64,000 bases of DNA. It comes from Mesorhizobium sp. CU3 (GTDB taxonomy: Bacteria; Pseudomonadota; Alphaproteobacteria; Rhizobiales; Rhizobiaceae). The stretch spans positions 650,566-714,565 of the forward strand of contig NZ_VFWX01000001.1 of assembly GCF_006442965.1 (NCBI RefSeq), in the 5' to 3' direction. The notes beneath the pieces are model-generated. The model was not told the DNA's origin. It made no database searches and was given only the letters and a program-made list of their open reading frames with translations. Below, piece by piece: positions 32,895 through 41,728 of this stretch. How positions within the stretch are numbered: the first letter of the stretch is position 1; every line of letters begins with the position of its first letter. The translations under genes and the position numbers were made by a program.

Positions 32895-34220
32895 ATGAGC
32901 AGCGGCTTTTTCGGCGACATCAAGACAATCAAATATGAAGGGCCGGATTCGACCAATCCGCTGGCCTATCGCCACTACAACCCCGACGAAGTGGTGGCCG
33001 GCAAGCGGCTGGAGGACCATCTGCGCTTCGCCGTCGCCTATTGGCACTCCTTCGCCTGGCCGGGCGGCGATCCGTTCGGCGGCCAGACCTTCGACCGCCC
33101 GTGGTTCGCCAAGCCGGGCGCCATCGACACGATGGAGCTGGCGAAACTGAAAGCCGACGTCGCCTTCGAGATGTTCTCGCTGCTGGGTGCGCCCTATTTC
33201 TGCTTCCACGACGCGGACGTGCGCCCCGAAGGCAAGGATTTCTCCGAGAGTGCCGCACGGCTCGACGAGATCGCCGACTATTTCGCGGACAAGATGAAAA
33301 AGACCGGCGTCAAGCTGCTCTGGGGCACGGCGAACCTGTTCTCTCACCGCCGTTTCATGTCGGGCGCGGCTACCAATCCGGACCCGGATGTCTTCGCTTA
33401 TGCGGCGGCGACGGTGAAGAGCTGCATCGACGTCACCAAGCGGCTGAAGGGCGAGAACTACGTGCTGTGGGGCGGGCGCGAAGGCTATGAGACACTGCTC
33501 AACACCGACCTTGGCCGCGAGCAGGAGCAGGCCGGCCGCTTCCTCAACCTCGTCGTCGACTACAAGCACAAGATCGGCTTCAAGGGCACGATCCTGATCG
33601 AGCCCAAGCCGCAGGAGCCGACCAAGCATCAGTACGACTACGACGTCGCCACGGTCTACGGCTTCCTGAAGCGCTTCGGGCTGGAGAAGGAAGTAAAACT
33701 CAACATCGAGCAGGGCCACGCCATCCTTGCCGGCCATTCCTTCGAACACGAACTGGCCCTAGCCAATGCGCTGGGGGTGTTCGGCTCGATCGACATGAAC
33801 CGCAACGACTACCAGTCGGGCTGGGACACCGACCAGTTCCCCAACAATGTGCCGGAAATGGCCTTGGCCTATTACCAGGTCCTGCAAGGCGGCGGCTTCA
33901 AGACCGGCGGCACCAATTTCGACGCCAAGCTGAGGCGCCAGTCGCTCGATCCGGACGACCTCCTGATCGGCCACATCGGTGGCATGGACGCCTGCGCGCG
34001 CGGTCTCAAGGCGGCGGCGAAGATGATCGAGGACAAGGCGCTGTCGGGCCCGCTCGCCGAACGCTATGCCGGCTGGAACACGGCCGAAGGCAAGGCGATG
34101 CTCGCCGGCAAGCGCACGCTGGAAGAGATCGCCGAACGCGTGGTGAAGAAGAAGATCGAGCCGCAGCCGCGCTCCGGCCGGCAGGAACTCTTGGAAAACA
34201 TCGTCAACAGATACGTCTGA
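32895..34220 (+). CDS. xylA: Xylose isomerase
   Basis: A 441-residue class II xylose isomerase. Recognisable blocks are [33 protein letters not shown] with the catalytic His, [33 protein letters not shown] with metal-binding Glu, [17 protein letters not shown] and [19 protein letters not shown] with metal-binding Asp. It converts D-xylose to D-xylulose for xylB upstream. GAGAGGAAGG precedes the start. No xylose transporter or xylR is in the window. Confidence 0.96.
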   Translation: MSSGFFGDIKTIKYEGPDSTNPLAYRHYNPDEVVAGKRLEDHLRFAVAYWHSFAWPGGDPFGGQTFDRPWFAKPGAIDTMELAKLKADVAFEMFSLLGAPYFCFHDADVRPEGKDFSESAARLDEIADYFADKMKKTGVKLLWGTANLFSHRRFMSGAATNPDPDVFAYAAATVKSCIDVTKRLKGENYVLWGGREGYETLLNTDLGREQEQAGRFLNLVVDYKHKIGFKGTILIEPKPQEPTKHQYDYDVATVYGFLKRFGLEKEVKLNIEQGHAILAGHSFEHELALANALGVFGSIDMNRNDYQSGWDTDQFPNNVPEMALAYYQVLQGGGFKTGGTNFDAKLRRQSLDPDDLLIGHIGGMDACARGLKAAAKMIEDKALSGPLAERYAGWNTAEGKAMLAGKRTLEEIAERVVKKKIEPQPRSGRQELLENIVNRYV

Positions 34221-34435
34221 TTGTTGGAACGACATCCGCCGCGCGTGGCTGAACGCCACCGCGGCGCCGTGTGTGGCCCGGTTTCCCTTGGGAACAGCCT
34301 TGCCACAAACTGTGTCCGGCGGACAAAACTTTGCCCCGCGCCGCCCCTCAATCACCTCGCTCCTGCCTTCAAACTGCCGTCACGTACATCGTATAAAGAT
34401 GACCTGTGGCGGGTGAAAAAGAAGGAGGCGAACCG

Positions 34436-34639
34436 ATGCAGCACGAACGTGAGATCGACGCCCTGCTCGCATCCGGCGACACCGGATCGATCATCGACCG
34501 GCTGATGGCCTTGCCGCGGCCGACGGACGACGTGAAGACCGAATGGGATCGCGCCGTCAGCAACCGCTTCGAAGTGCGTCTGGCAAGACAGATGCGTTCG
34601 CAGATGGACAGCGCCAGCGAGCGGCAGACCGCCGCCTAA
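34436..34639 (+). CDS. Small hypothetical protein
   Basis: A 67-residue, mainly helical and charged protein (MQHEREIDALLASGDTGSI, then WDRAVSNRFEVRLARQMRSQ). The GAAGGAGG ribosome binding site 7 bases upstream supports it as a real gene. The end overlaps a 23-base tandem duplication that includes the stop. I recognise no family. It stands between xylA and the convergent carnitine regulator. Confidence 0.55.
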   Translation: MQHEREIDALLASGDTGSIIDRLMALPRPTDDVKTEWDRAVSNRFEVRLARQMRSQMDSASERQTAA

Positions 34640-34660
34640 GCGAGCGGCAGACCGCAGCCC
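34616..34660. repeat. Tandem 23-base duplication at the end of the small gene
   Basis: AGCGAGCGGCAGACCGC occurs at 34616-34632 and again at 34639-34655, a period of 23 bases. The stop codon of the small gene falls between the copies, so the duplication may have created or shifted the C-terminus. It ends just before the regulator gene's stop at 34665. Confidence 0.7.
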
Positions 34661-34664
34661 AACC

Positions 34665-35645
34665 CTACCCTCGGCGAAGCCTGACCGGCGCCTCGCCGAA
34701 AGCTCTCGAAAATGCCCTGGAAAATGCCGCGGCGGACGAGAACCCCGTACGTCCGGCAATGTCGGCCATGGCGATGCGCGTATCGACGACGAGACGACGG
34801 GCGGCGCTGAGGCGCAGCCTTAGATAATAGGCGCCCGGCGTCTCGCCGATCGACTTGCGGAAGATGCTTTCGAGCGTGCGCGCCGTCACGCCGGCGCGCT
34901 TGGCCACGGCATCGATGGTCAGCGGCTGGTCGACATGGGCTTCCATCAGCCGGATCGCCTGGGCGAGGCGTGGATCGTAACCGTCGAGACGCCCGAGCGA
35001 GACGAGCGGCTGCGCGTCAGTCGCGGCGCGCGCCTGGTCGTAGATGAAGACGCTGGCGACATCGAGCGCGGCGGCCATGCCGAGCCGGGTGCGGACCAGA
35101 TGCAGCATCAGGTCGAAGGTCGGAGAGGCGCCGCCGGAGGTGAAGACCGGGCCGTCGATGACGTAGCGGTCCGGCCGCACGTCGACGCCCGGGAAAGCGG
35201 CGGAGAAATCCTCCATGTCTTCCCAATGGGTGGTGGCGCTGCGGCCTTCGAGCAGGCCGGCGCGTGCCACCAGCCAGGTGCCGGCCTCGACGCCGCCGCA
35301 GGCGCGGGCCGCGCGGGCGGCGCGCCGCAGGCCGGCCAGCAGCGCCGAGGTGGCGTAATTCTGCGTGCCGAAGCCGGCGACGACGACCAGCATGTCGGTC
35401 GGCTCGGCGGCGTCGAAGCGGCCGCTGACGGCCACAGGCAGGCCGCAAGTGGTGACCGGCGCCTCGCCGGTGACCGAGACCAGCTTGAAATCGAACAGCG
35501 TCTCGCCGGAGATGCGATTGGCGGCGCGCAGCGGGTCGACGGCGGAAGCGACGCACATGATCGACGAACCGGAAAACACCAGGAACGTCACCTTGAGCGG
35601 CGAGCGTTCCGAGACAAAGATGCTCGGTTTTTCGCTTTTGATCAT
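34665..35645 (-). CDS. cdhR: GlxA/CdhR-type AraC-family regulator of carnitine catabolism
   Basis: A 326-residue protein. The N-terminal DJ-1/PfpI-like domain (about 15-190: KVTFLVFSGSSIMCVASAVDPL and GTWLVARAGLLEGRSATTHW) is followed by an AraC-type HTH (about 228-322: RLMEAHVDQPLTIDAVAKRAGV, RKSIGETPGAYYLRLRLSAARR). This fusion is typical of GlxA-family regulators, including CdhR, the activator of carnitine dehydrogenase operons. It is divergent from the cdhC-headed operon, 78 bases apart, so regulation of that operon by carnitine is the natural inference. The start is the ATG at 35645; the very long open frame beyond it on this strand is an antisense artefact. Confidence 0.85.
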   Translation of the reverse strand: MIKSEKPSIFVSERSPLKVTFLVFSGSSIMCVASAVDPLRAANRISGETLFDFKLVSVTGEAPVTTCGLPVAVSGRFDAAEPTDMLVVVAGFGTQNYATSALLAGLRRAARAARACGGVEAGTWLVARAGLLEGRSATTHWEDMEDFSAAFPGVDVRPDRYVIDGPVFTSGGASPTFDLMLHLVRTRLGMAAALDVASVFIYDQARAATDAQPLVSLGRLDGYDPRLAQAIRLMEAHVDQPLTIDAVAKRAGVTARTLESIFRKSIGETPGAYYLRLRLSAARRLVVDTRIAMADIAGRTGFSSAAAFSRAFSRAFGEAPVRLRRG

Positions 35646-35723
35646 GAGAACTTCGTAAAACGCAAAACAGTTCCCCGCAAGTCGCGCGATGCTGGCGTCA
35701 CAATCGAACTGGGAGGATAGACG

Positions 35724-36647
35724 ATGCCGCTCGCGATGAACCGTGAGGTCTTCATTACCTGTGCCGTGACCGGGTCCGGCGGCACGCAGGACCGTTCTCC
35801 TCATGTGCCGCGCTCGCCCAAGCAGATCGCCGATTCGGCGATCGACGCCGCCAAGGCCGGCGCCGCCATCGTCCACTGCCATGTGCGCGACCCCGAGACC
35901 GGCAAGCCCAGGCGCGACGTTCACCTCTACCGCGAGGTGACCGAGCGCATCCGCGACGCGAATGTCGACGTGGTGCTGAACCTCACCGCCGGCATGGGCG
36001 GCGACATGGTGTTCGGCTCGACGGAGGCGCCGCTGCCGCTCAACGAGAAAGGCACCGACATGGGCGGCGCCACCAACCGCATGGAGCATGTGCGCCAGTG
36101 CCTGCCGGAGATCTGCACGCTGGATTGCGGCACGATGAACTTCAACGAAGCCGACTACGTCATGACCAATACGCCCGGCATGCTGCGCGCCATGGGCGGC
36201 ATGATGACGGCGCTGGGCGTCAAGCCGGAGATCGAAGCCTTCGACACCGGGCATCTGTGGTTCGCCAAGCAGCTGGTCGAGGAAAAGGTGCTCAATGCGG
36301 ATGCGCTGGTGCAGCTCTGCATGGGCGTGCCATGGGGCGCGCCGGACGACCTCAACACCTTCATGGCGATGGTCAACAACGTGCCCTCGACCTGGAACTG
36401 GTCGGCCTTCTCGATCGGCCGCAACCAGATGGCCTATGCCGCGGCGGCGGTTCTGGCCGGCGGCAATGTCCGCGTCGGTCTGGAAGATAATCTGTGGCTC
36501 GACAAGGGCGTGCTGGCGACCAACGCGCAGCTGGTCGAGCGCGCCGCGAGCATCGTCACCAATCTCGGCGCCCGCATCCTCGGACCGGAAGAGGTACGCA
36601 AGAAGCTCAACCTGACCAAGCGGGCGCCGATCGCAGCTGCAGCGTAA
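35724..36647 (+). CDS. cdhC: 3-dehydrocarnitine cleavage enzyme of the BKACE family
   Basis: A 307-residue BKACE (DUF849) protein. It has REVFITCAVTGSGGTQDRSP at the start, the Zn-ligand motif AIVHCHVRDPETG, and later CTLDCGTMNF and GNVRVGLEDNLWLDKG. BKACE enzymes condense a beta-keto acid with acetyl-CoA to give acetoacetate and a CoA ester. With CdhA two genes downstream and the CdhR-like regulator adjacent, the substrate should be 3-dehydrocarnitine, giving betainyl-CoA. GGGAGG stands 8 bases before the ATG. It is the first gene of the catabolic operon. Confidence 0.88.
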   Translation: MPLAMNREVFITCAVTGSGGTQDRSPHVPRSPKQIADSAIDAAKAGAAIVHCHVRDPETGKPRRDVHLYREVTERIRDANVDVVLNLTAGMGGDMVFGSTEAPLPLNEKGTDMGGATNRMEHVRQCLPEICTLDCGTMNFNEADYVMTNTPGMLRAMGGMMTALGVKPEIEAFDTGHLWFAKQLVEEKVLNADALVQLCMGVPWGAPDDLNTFMAMVNNVPSTWNWSAFSIGRNQMAYAAAAVLAGGNVRVGLEDNLWLDKGVLATNAQLVERAASIVTNLGARILGPEEVRKKLNLTKRAPIAAAA

Positions 36648-36665
36648 GGACGGGGCTGGCGCGCC

Positions 36666-37292
36666 ATGGCTGATACCGTCAAATTCACCGCGATGAAGGA
36701 CGGCGACAAGGAAGACTACGAATTCCTGACCGCCCATGAGATCGACTACGCCGCCAGGACCGGCGAGCGGCTGCTCGACGCTCTCGTCCAGCTTGACGAG
36801 GGCCTGTCGGGCTACAAGATCACCCGGCTCGGCCATTCGCTGCAGGCGGCGACGCGCGCCTGGCGCGACGGCGCCGACACGGACTGGATCGCCTGCGCGC
36901 TGCTGCACGACATCGGCGACATCTACGCACCCTACAACCACGACGAATATGCCGCCGCGATTCTGAAACCCTTTGTGCGCGAGCAATGCACCTGGGTGGT
37001 GGAAAAGCACGGCGACTTCCAGCGCCTCTATTATGCGCACCATGTCGGCGGCAACCGGCATGCGCGCGACCGCTTTGCCGGCCATGCCTATTTCGGCGAT
37101 TGCGACCAGTTCTGCGAGCGCTGGGACCAGTCGAGCTTCGACCCTGATTACGAGACCTTGCCGATCGAGTTCTTCCGGCCCTTCGTGCTCGAAGTCTTCG
37201 CCCGCAAAGCCTACGACCCCTCGGTGATCCGCGCCGGCGAGCGCGTGGCGCTTACCGACCCCGAAACAGCCAAGACAAGAACCGGAGCCTGA
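36666..37292 (+). CDS. HD-domain protein, possibly of the PhnZ-type diiron oxygenase class
   Basis: A 208-residue single-domain protein. It has an H...HD...H pattern: His57 (LGHSLQAATRA), His81-Asp82 (ALLHDIGDIYAPYNHDEY), His115 (EKHGDF) and His125-126 (YYAHHVGG), and the spacing of 24 between His57 and His81 equals that of PhnZ-like mixed-valent diiron enzymes. HD proteins may also be phosphohydrolases. It lies between cdhC and cdhA, only four bases before the latter, in the position where a CdhB thioesterase would be expected. I therefore link it to the pathway without claiming a reaction. The ATG at 36666 follows GGGCTGGCG, a weak ribosome binding site. Confidence 0.75.
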   Translation: MADTVKFTAMKDGDKEDYEFLTAHEIDYAARTGERLLDALVQLDEGLSGYKITRLGHSLQAATRAWRDGADTDWIACALLHDIGDIYAPYNHDEYAAAILKPFVREQCTWVVEKHGDFQRLYYAHHVGGNRHARDRFAGHAYFGDCDQFCERWDQSSFDPDYETLPIEFFRPFVLEVFARKAYDPSVIRAGERVALTDPETAKTRTGA

Positions 37293-37295
37293 CCC

Positions 37296-38417
37296 ATGAG
37301 CATCATCAACAAGGCGGCCGCCATCGGCGGCGGTGTCATCGGCGCCGGCTGGGTGGCGCGGCTGCTCTTGAACGGCATCGACGTCTCGATCTTCGATCCG
37401 GATCCGGAAGCCTCGCGCAAGGTCGGCGAAGTGATGAAGGGGGCGCGCCGCGCCTATAAGCAAATGCTGCCCGGCGGCCTGCCCAAGGAAGGCAAGCTGA
37501 CCTTCGCCAAGACCATCGCCGAAGCGGTCGCTGATGCCGACTTCATCCAGGAGAGCGTGCCGGAACGGCTCGACCTCAAGCACAAGGTGCTGGCTGAGAT
37601 CGACGCGCATGCGCCGGCCAACGCCATCGTCGGTTCGTCGACCTCCGGCATCAAGCCGACCGACATGCAGGTGGCGATGAAGAAGCATCCGGAGCGGCTG
37701 GTGGTCGGCCATCCGTTCAACCCGGTCTATCTGTTGCCGCTGGTCGAGATCGTCGGCGGCGAACAGACTTTCCCGGAGGCGATCGAGGTCGCCAAGGAGC
37801 TCTATGCCTCGATCGGCATGAAGCCGGTGGTGGTGCGCAAGGAGATCGAGGCCTTCGTCGGCGACCGCCTGCTCGAAGCGGCCTGGCGCGAGGCGCTGTG
37901 GCTGGTCAAGGACGGCATCTGCACCGTCGAGGAACTCGACGACATCATGCGCTATTCCTTCGGCCTGCGCTGGGCGCAGATGGGCATGTTCCAGGTCTAT
38001 CGCGTCGCTGGCGGCGAAGCCGGCATGCGCCACTTCATGGCGCAGTTCGGGCCTTGTCTGAAATGGCCGTGGACCAAGCTGATGGACGTGCCGGAGTTCA
38101 ACGACGAGCTGGTCGACCTGATCGCCACCCAGTCGGACGAGCAGGCGCACGGCCTTTCAATCCGCGAGCTGGAGCGCATCCGCGACGACAATCTGGTCGC
38201 GATCATGGATGCGCTGTCGAAGCAGAACAAAGGCAAGGGTTGGGGCGCCGGCGCGCTGCACAAGGACTATACCAAGCAGCTCGCCAAGCTGGCGGCGAAG
38301 AAGGCCCCGGCCAGGGCCGCGGATAAGGCCAAGCCGGCGAAGAAGGCCGCCAAGCCGGCAAAGGCTGAAAAGCCCGCCAAGGCCGAGAAGGCGAAAAAGA
38401 GCAAGAAGAAGGGCTGA
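37296..38417 (+). CDS. cdhA: L-carnitine dehydrogenase (3-hydroxyacyl-CoA dehydrogenase fold) with Lys/Ala/Pro tail
   Basis: A 373-residue NAD-dependent dehydrogenase. The Rossmann motif is AAIGGGVIGAGWVARLL (residues 8-24), then SIFDPDPEASR. The catalytic region reads VVGHPFNPVYLLPLVEIVGG with His139. Residues 190-320 form the C-terminal helical domain (YSFGLRWAQMGMFQVYRVAGGE). It oxidises L-carnitine to 3-dehydrocarnitine for cdhC. The core ends near residue 325, the usual length of the family, and is followed by about 45 residues rich in Lys, Ala and Pro (AKPAKKAAKPAKAEKPAKAE), a histone-H1-like tail that I do not know from CdhA. Downstream gene starts four bases after the stop. Confidence 0.88.
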   Translation: MSIINKAAAIGGGVIGAGWVARLLLNGIDVSIFDPDPEASRKVGEVMKGARRAYKQMLPGGLPKEGKLTFAKTIAEAVADADFIQESVPERLDLKHKVLAEIDAHAPANAIVGSSTSGIKPTDMQVAMKKHPERLVVGHPFNPVYLLPLVEIVGGEQTFPEAIEVAKELYASIGMKPVVVRKEIEAFVGDRLLEAAWREALWLVKDGICTVEELDDIMRYSFGLRWAQMGMFQVYRVAGGEAGMRHFMAQFGPCLKWPWTKLMDVPEFNDELVDLIATQSDEQAHGLSIRELERIRDDNLVAIMDALSKQNKGKGWGAGALHKDYTKQLAKLAAKKAPARAADKAKPAKKAAKPAKAEKPAKAEKAKKSKKKG

Positions 38418-38421
38418 GGCG

Positions 38422-39585
38422 ATGGATTTCGGTCTTTCCGAGGAACAAAAACTCATCGTCGAGACGACACGCGCCTTCGTCGAGAACGAGCTCTACCCGC
38501 ATGAGCGCGAGGTGGAGCGCACAGGCGAATTGCGCCGCGAATTGATCGACGAGCTCAAGGCCAAAGCGATCGAAGCCGGGCTTTACGCGGCCAACATGCC
38601 CGCCGATGTCGGCGGCGCCGGCCTCGATACAGTGAGCTGGCTGCTCTACGAAAAAGAGCTCGGCCGCGCCAATTACGCGCTGCACTGGACCTGCGTGGCG
38701 CGTCCTTCCAACATCCTGCTCGCCGGCACGCCGGAACAGCGCGAGAAATATCTCTTCCCCTGCATTCGCGGCGAGAAGTGGGACTGCCTGGCGATGACCG
38801 AGCCGGGCGCTGGCTCAGACCTGCGCGGCATGAAGGCAACCGCCGTGCAGGACGGCTCGGACTGGGTGCTCAACGGCACCAAGCATTTTATCTCCCATGC
38901 CGATCTCGCCGATTTCGCGATTTGCTTCATGGCCTCCGGCGAGGAAGAGACCCCGCGCGGCAAACGCAAGAAGATCACCGCCTTCTTCGTCGACAAGGGC
39001 ACCAAGGGTTTTTCGGTGCGCGACGGCTACCGCAACGTCTCGCATCGTGGCTACACCAACTCGATCCTGGAGTTCGACGATTGTCGGCTGCCGGCATCGC
39101 AGGTGCTCGGCGAAGTGCACAAAGGCTTCGACGTCGCCAACTCCTGGCTCGGCGCCACGCGCCTGCAGGTCGGCGCCACCTGTCTCGGCCGCGCCGAGCG
39201 CGCGCTCGGCCATGCGATAGAGTATTCAGCGCAGCGCCAGCAGTTCGGCCAGCAGATCGGCAAGTTCCAGGGCGTCTCCTTCAAGCTCGCCGACATGGCG
39301 ACCGAACTGAAGGCGGCCGACCTGATGGTGTTCGAAGCCGGCTGGAAGTACGATCAGGGCACCGTCACCGATCAGGACATGGCGATGGCCAAGCTGAAGG
39401 CCACCGAAATGCTGGCTTATGTCGCCGACGAGGCGATCCAGATCCATGGCGGCATGGGGCTGATGGACGACCTGCCGCTGGAGCGCATCTGGCGCGACGC
39501 CCGCGTCGAGCGCATCTGGGAAGGCACATCGGAGATTCAGCGACATATTATTTCGCGGGCGTTGCTGCGTCCGTTTGGTGCTTAG
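38422..39585 (+). CDS. Acyl-CoA dehydrogenase (CaiA-like)
   Basis: A 387-residue FAD enzyme with the full acyl-CoA dehydrogenase pattern: FGLSEEQKLIVETTRAFVE at the start, CLAMTEPGAGSDLRGM for FAD binding, QQFGQQIGKFQGVSFKLADM, and the C-terminal HGGMGLMDDLPLERIWRDARV and IWEGTSEIQRHIISRAL. In this operon it would oxidise gamma-butyrobetainyl-CoA to crotonobetainyl-CoA, the reverse sense of E. coli CaiA. The assignment rests on context. Starts with GAGGCGATG directly after cdhA. Confidence 0.85.
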   Translation: MDFGLSEEQKLIVETTRAFVENELYPHEREVERTGELRRELIDELKAKAIEAGLYAANMPADVGGAGLDTVSWLLYEKELGRANYALHWTCVARPSNILLAGTPEQREKYLFPCIRGEKWDCLAMTEPGAGSDLRGMKATAVQDGSDWVLNGTKHFISHADLADFAICFMASGEEETPRGKRKKITAFFVDKGTKGFSVRDGYRNVSHRGYTNSILEFDDCRLPASQVLGEVHKGFDVANSWLGATRLQVGATCLGRAERALGHAIEYSAQRQQFGQQIGKFQGVSFKLADMATELKAADLMVFEAGWKYDQGTVTDQDMAMAKLKATEMLAYVADEAIQIHGGMGLMDDLPLERIWRDARVERIWEGTSEIQRHIISRALLRPFGA

Positions 39586-39635
39586 AGCATAACCGCCCGA
39601 AGCCGGGCTCCCGGCTTTGGGAAGATCATGCTCAA
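39586..39635. repeat. Palindromic element between acyl-CoA dehydrogenase and CoA ligase genes
   Basis: GAGCATAACCGCCCGAAGCC and its imperfect counterpart GGCTTTGGGAAGATCATGCTC surround GGGCTCCC. It has the AGCAT...ATGCT ends of the dispersed palindrome at 27421 but a different interior, so it may be a related repeat within the operon, where it would form a strong mRNA hairpin. Confidence 0.6.
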
Positions 39636-39643
39636 ACGAAAAG

Positions 39644-41728
39644 ATGGCCATGCATAAACTCGAACGTCTCCTGCGCCCGAAATCGATCGCCGTGTTCGGC
39701 GGGGCGCAGGCCGCCGCCGTTGTGGCGCAATCGATCAAGATGGGCTTTGCCGGCGAAATCTGGCCGGTGCATCCGACAAAGGACGAGGTCGCCGGCCGCA
39801 AGGCCTACCGCTCCGTCGCCGAGCTTCCCGGCGCGCCGGACGCCGCCTTTGTCGGCGTCAACCGGCATCTCACCATCGAGGTGATCAAGGCGCTGGCCGA
39901 GCGCGGCGCCGGCGGCGCCGTCTGCTTCGCGGCGGGCTTCCTCGAGACCGAGGCCTATGACGAAGACGGCGAGCGGCTGCAGGCGGAACTCGTCGCCGCG
40001 GCGGGCGAGATGCCCATCATCGGGCCGAACTGTTACGGCCTGATCAACTATGCCGACGGCGCGCTGTTGTGGCCCGACCAGCATGGCGGCATCAGGCTTG
40101 CGGAAGGCGGCAAGGGCGTCGCCATCATCACGCAATCCTCCAACATCGCCATCAACATGACGATGCAGAAGCGCGGCCTGCCGATCGCCTTCCTGATGAC
40201 CGCCGGCAACCAGGCGCAGACCGGGCTGTCCGAAATGGCGCTCGGCCTGATCGAGGACGAGCGCGTCACGTCGCTCGGCCTGCATATCGAGGCTTTTGAC
40301 TCCGTAGCCGGCTTCGAACGATTGGCCGCCAGGGCGCGCGAGCTGAAGAAGCCGATCATCGCCATGAAGGTCGGCCGCTCCGAACAGGCGCGGCAGGCGA
40401 CCGTCTCGCACACGGCCTCGCTGGCCGGCTCGGACGCCGCCTCCGGAGCCTTCCTGCGGCGACTCGGCATTGCGCGTGTCGATTCCATCCCCGCCTTCAT
40501 CGAAGCGCTGAAGCTCTTGCACATCACCGGGCCCTTGGCCGGCTATAAGCTCTCGTCGATGAGTTGCTCGGGTGGCGAAGCCTCGGTGATGGCCGACAGC
40601 GCCGAGGGGCGCTGGGTGCATTTCCCGTCGCTGACCGAAAAGCATCGCGCCCACGTCAAATCGACACTCGGGCCGCTGGTCGCGGTCGCCAATCCGCTCG
40701 ACTACCACACCTTCATCTGGAACAACGAGCCGGCGATGACCGCGACGTTCACCGCCATGGTGTCGGGCGGCTTCGATTTGAATATGCTGGTGCTCGACTT
40801 CCCGCGCCCCGATCGCTGCTCGGTCACCGACTGGTGGGCGACGCTGCGTGCCTTCGAAGCGGCGCTGAAAACCAACAAGGCGCATGGCGCGATCGTTTCG
40901 TCGCTGCCGGAAAACCTGCCGGAGGAATACACGGCCGAGCTGATGGCGCGCGGCATGGTGCCGTTGTTCGGCATCTCGGAAGCCATGGACGCCGCCGGCG
41001 CCGCGGCCTTCATCGGCTGGGCCTGGGCTGAACCCCAGGCGCAGCCGATCGACACGCGGGCCGCGGGTGCGGCCGGCGGCGGCCATGTGACGCCAGACGA
41101 GGCAGAAGCCAAGGAGCGGCTGATCAAAGCCGGCTTGCCGGTGCCGAAGGGCGAACGCGCCGCCAATGCCGTCGACGCCGTGATCTCGTCGATGGCGCTC
41201 GGCTTCCCGGTGGCGCTGAAGGCGCTCGGCGTCACCCACAAGTCGGAAGTCGGCGCTGTCAGGCTGAACCTGAGGGATGCCGAATCCGTCAGCACCGCCG
41301 CGCATGACCTTTTGCCGCTCGGCACCGGGCTCTATGTCGAGCGCATGGTACGTGACGGCGTCGCCGAACTGATCGTCGGCTTCACCCGCGACCCGATGTT
41401 CGGCGCCGTCATGACGCTGGGCACCGGCGGCGTGCTGGTCGAGCTGTTGCGCGACAGCGTGACCTTGATGCTGCCGGCGACCCGCGACGACATCGAGGCG
41501 GCCCTGCGCCGCCTGAAACTGTTCCCGTTGCTCGAGGGCTATCGTGGCCGGCCGAAGGCCGATGTGCAGGCGGCCATCGACGCCATCGCCGGCATTGCCG
41601 GTTTCGTGCAGCAGAATGCCGGCGAGATCGAGGAACTCGACATCAACCCGCTGATCGTCTGCGCGGAAGGCAAGGGCGCGTGGATCGCCGATGCCTTGCT
41701 GGTGCTTGGAGAAAAGAAGAATGGCTGA
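39644..41728 (+). CDS. ADP-forming acyl-CoA synthetase-like CoA ligase
   Basis: A 694-residue fused protein. Domain order: CoA-binding Rossmann (LLRPKSIAVFGGAQAAAVVAQSI, 1-130), flavodoxin-like ligase domains (about 145-450, GGKGVAIITQSSNIAINMTMQKRG, KVGRSEQARQATVSHTASLAG) and an ATP-grasp domain (about 475-694, MALGFPVALKALGVTHKSEVGAV, GTGGVLVELLRDS). It belongs to the acetate-CoA-ligase (ADP-forming) class. In this operon it would activate gamma-butyrobetaine, crotonobetaine or carnitine to the CoA thioester, in the place of CaiC and CaiB. An ATG at 39650 is also possible. Its end overlaps caiD by eight bases. Confidence 0.85.
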   Translation: MAMHKLERLLRPKSIAVFGGAQAAAVVAQSIKMGFAGEIWPVHPTKDEVAGRKAYRSVAELPGAPDAAFVGVNRHLTIEVIKALAERGAGGAVCFAAGFLETEAYDEDGERLQAELVAAAGEMPIIGPNCYGLINYADGALLWPDQHGGIRLAEGGKGVAIITQSSNIAINMTMQKRGLPIAFLMTAGNQAQTGLSEMALGLIEDERVTSLGLHIEAFDSVAGFERLAARARELKKPIIAMKVGRSEQARQATVSHTASLAGSDAASGAFLRRLGIARVDSIPAFIEALKLLHITGPLAGYKLSSMSCSGGEASVMADSAEGRWVHFPSLTEKHRAHVKSTLGPLVAVANPLDYHTFIWNNEPAMTATFTAMVSGGFDLNMLVLDFPRPDRCSVTDWWATLRAFEAALKTNKAHGAIVSSLPENLPEEYTAELMARGMVPLFGISEAMDAAGAAAFIGWAWAEPQAQPIDTRAAGAAGGGHVTPDEAEAKERLIKAGLPVPKGERAANAVDAVISSMALGFPVALKALGVTHKSEVGAVRLNLRDAESVSTAAHDLLPLGTGLYVERMVRDGVAELIVGFTRDPMFGAVMTLGTGGVLVELLRDSVTLMLPATRDDIEAALRRLKLFPLLEGYRGRPKADVQAAIDAIAGIAGFVQQNAGEIEELDINPLIVCAEGKGAWIADALLVLGEKKNG

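Noticed and set aside
35646..38150. Long minus-strand open frame upstream of the carnitine regulator, opposite cdhC, the HD gene and cdhA
   Set aside because: It is the antisense reading of strongly supported plus-strand genes in GC-rich DNA. Only the part below 35645 encodes a recognisable protein.
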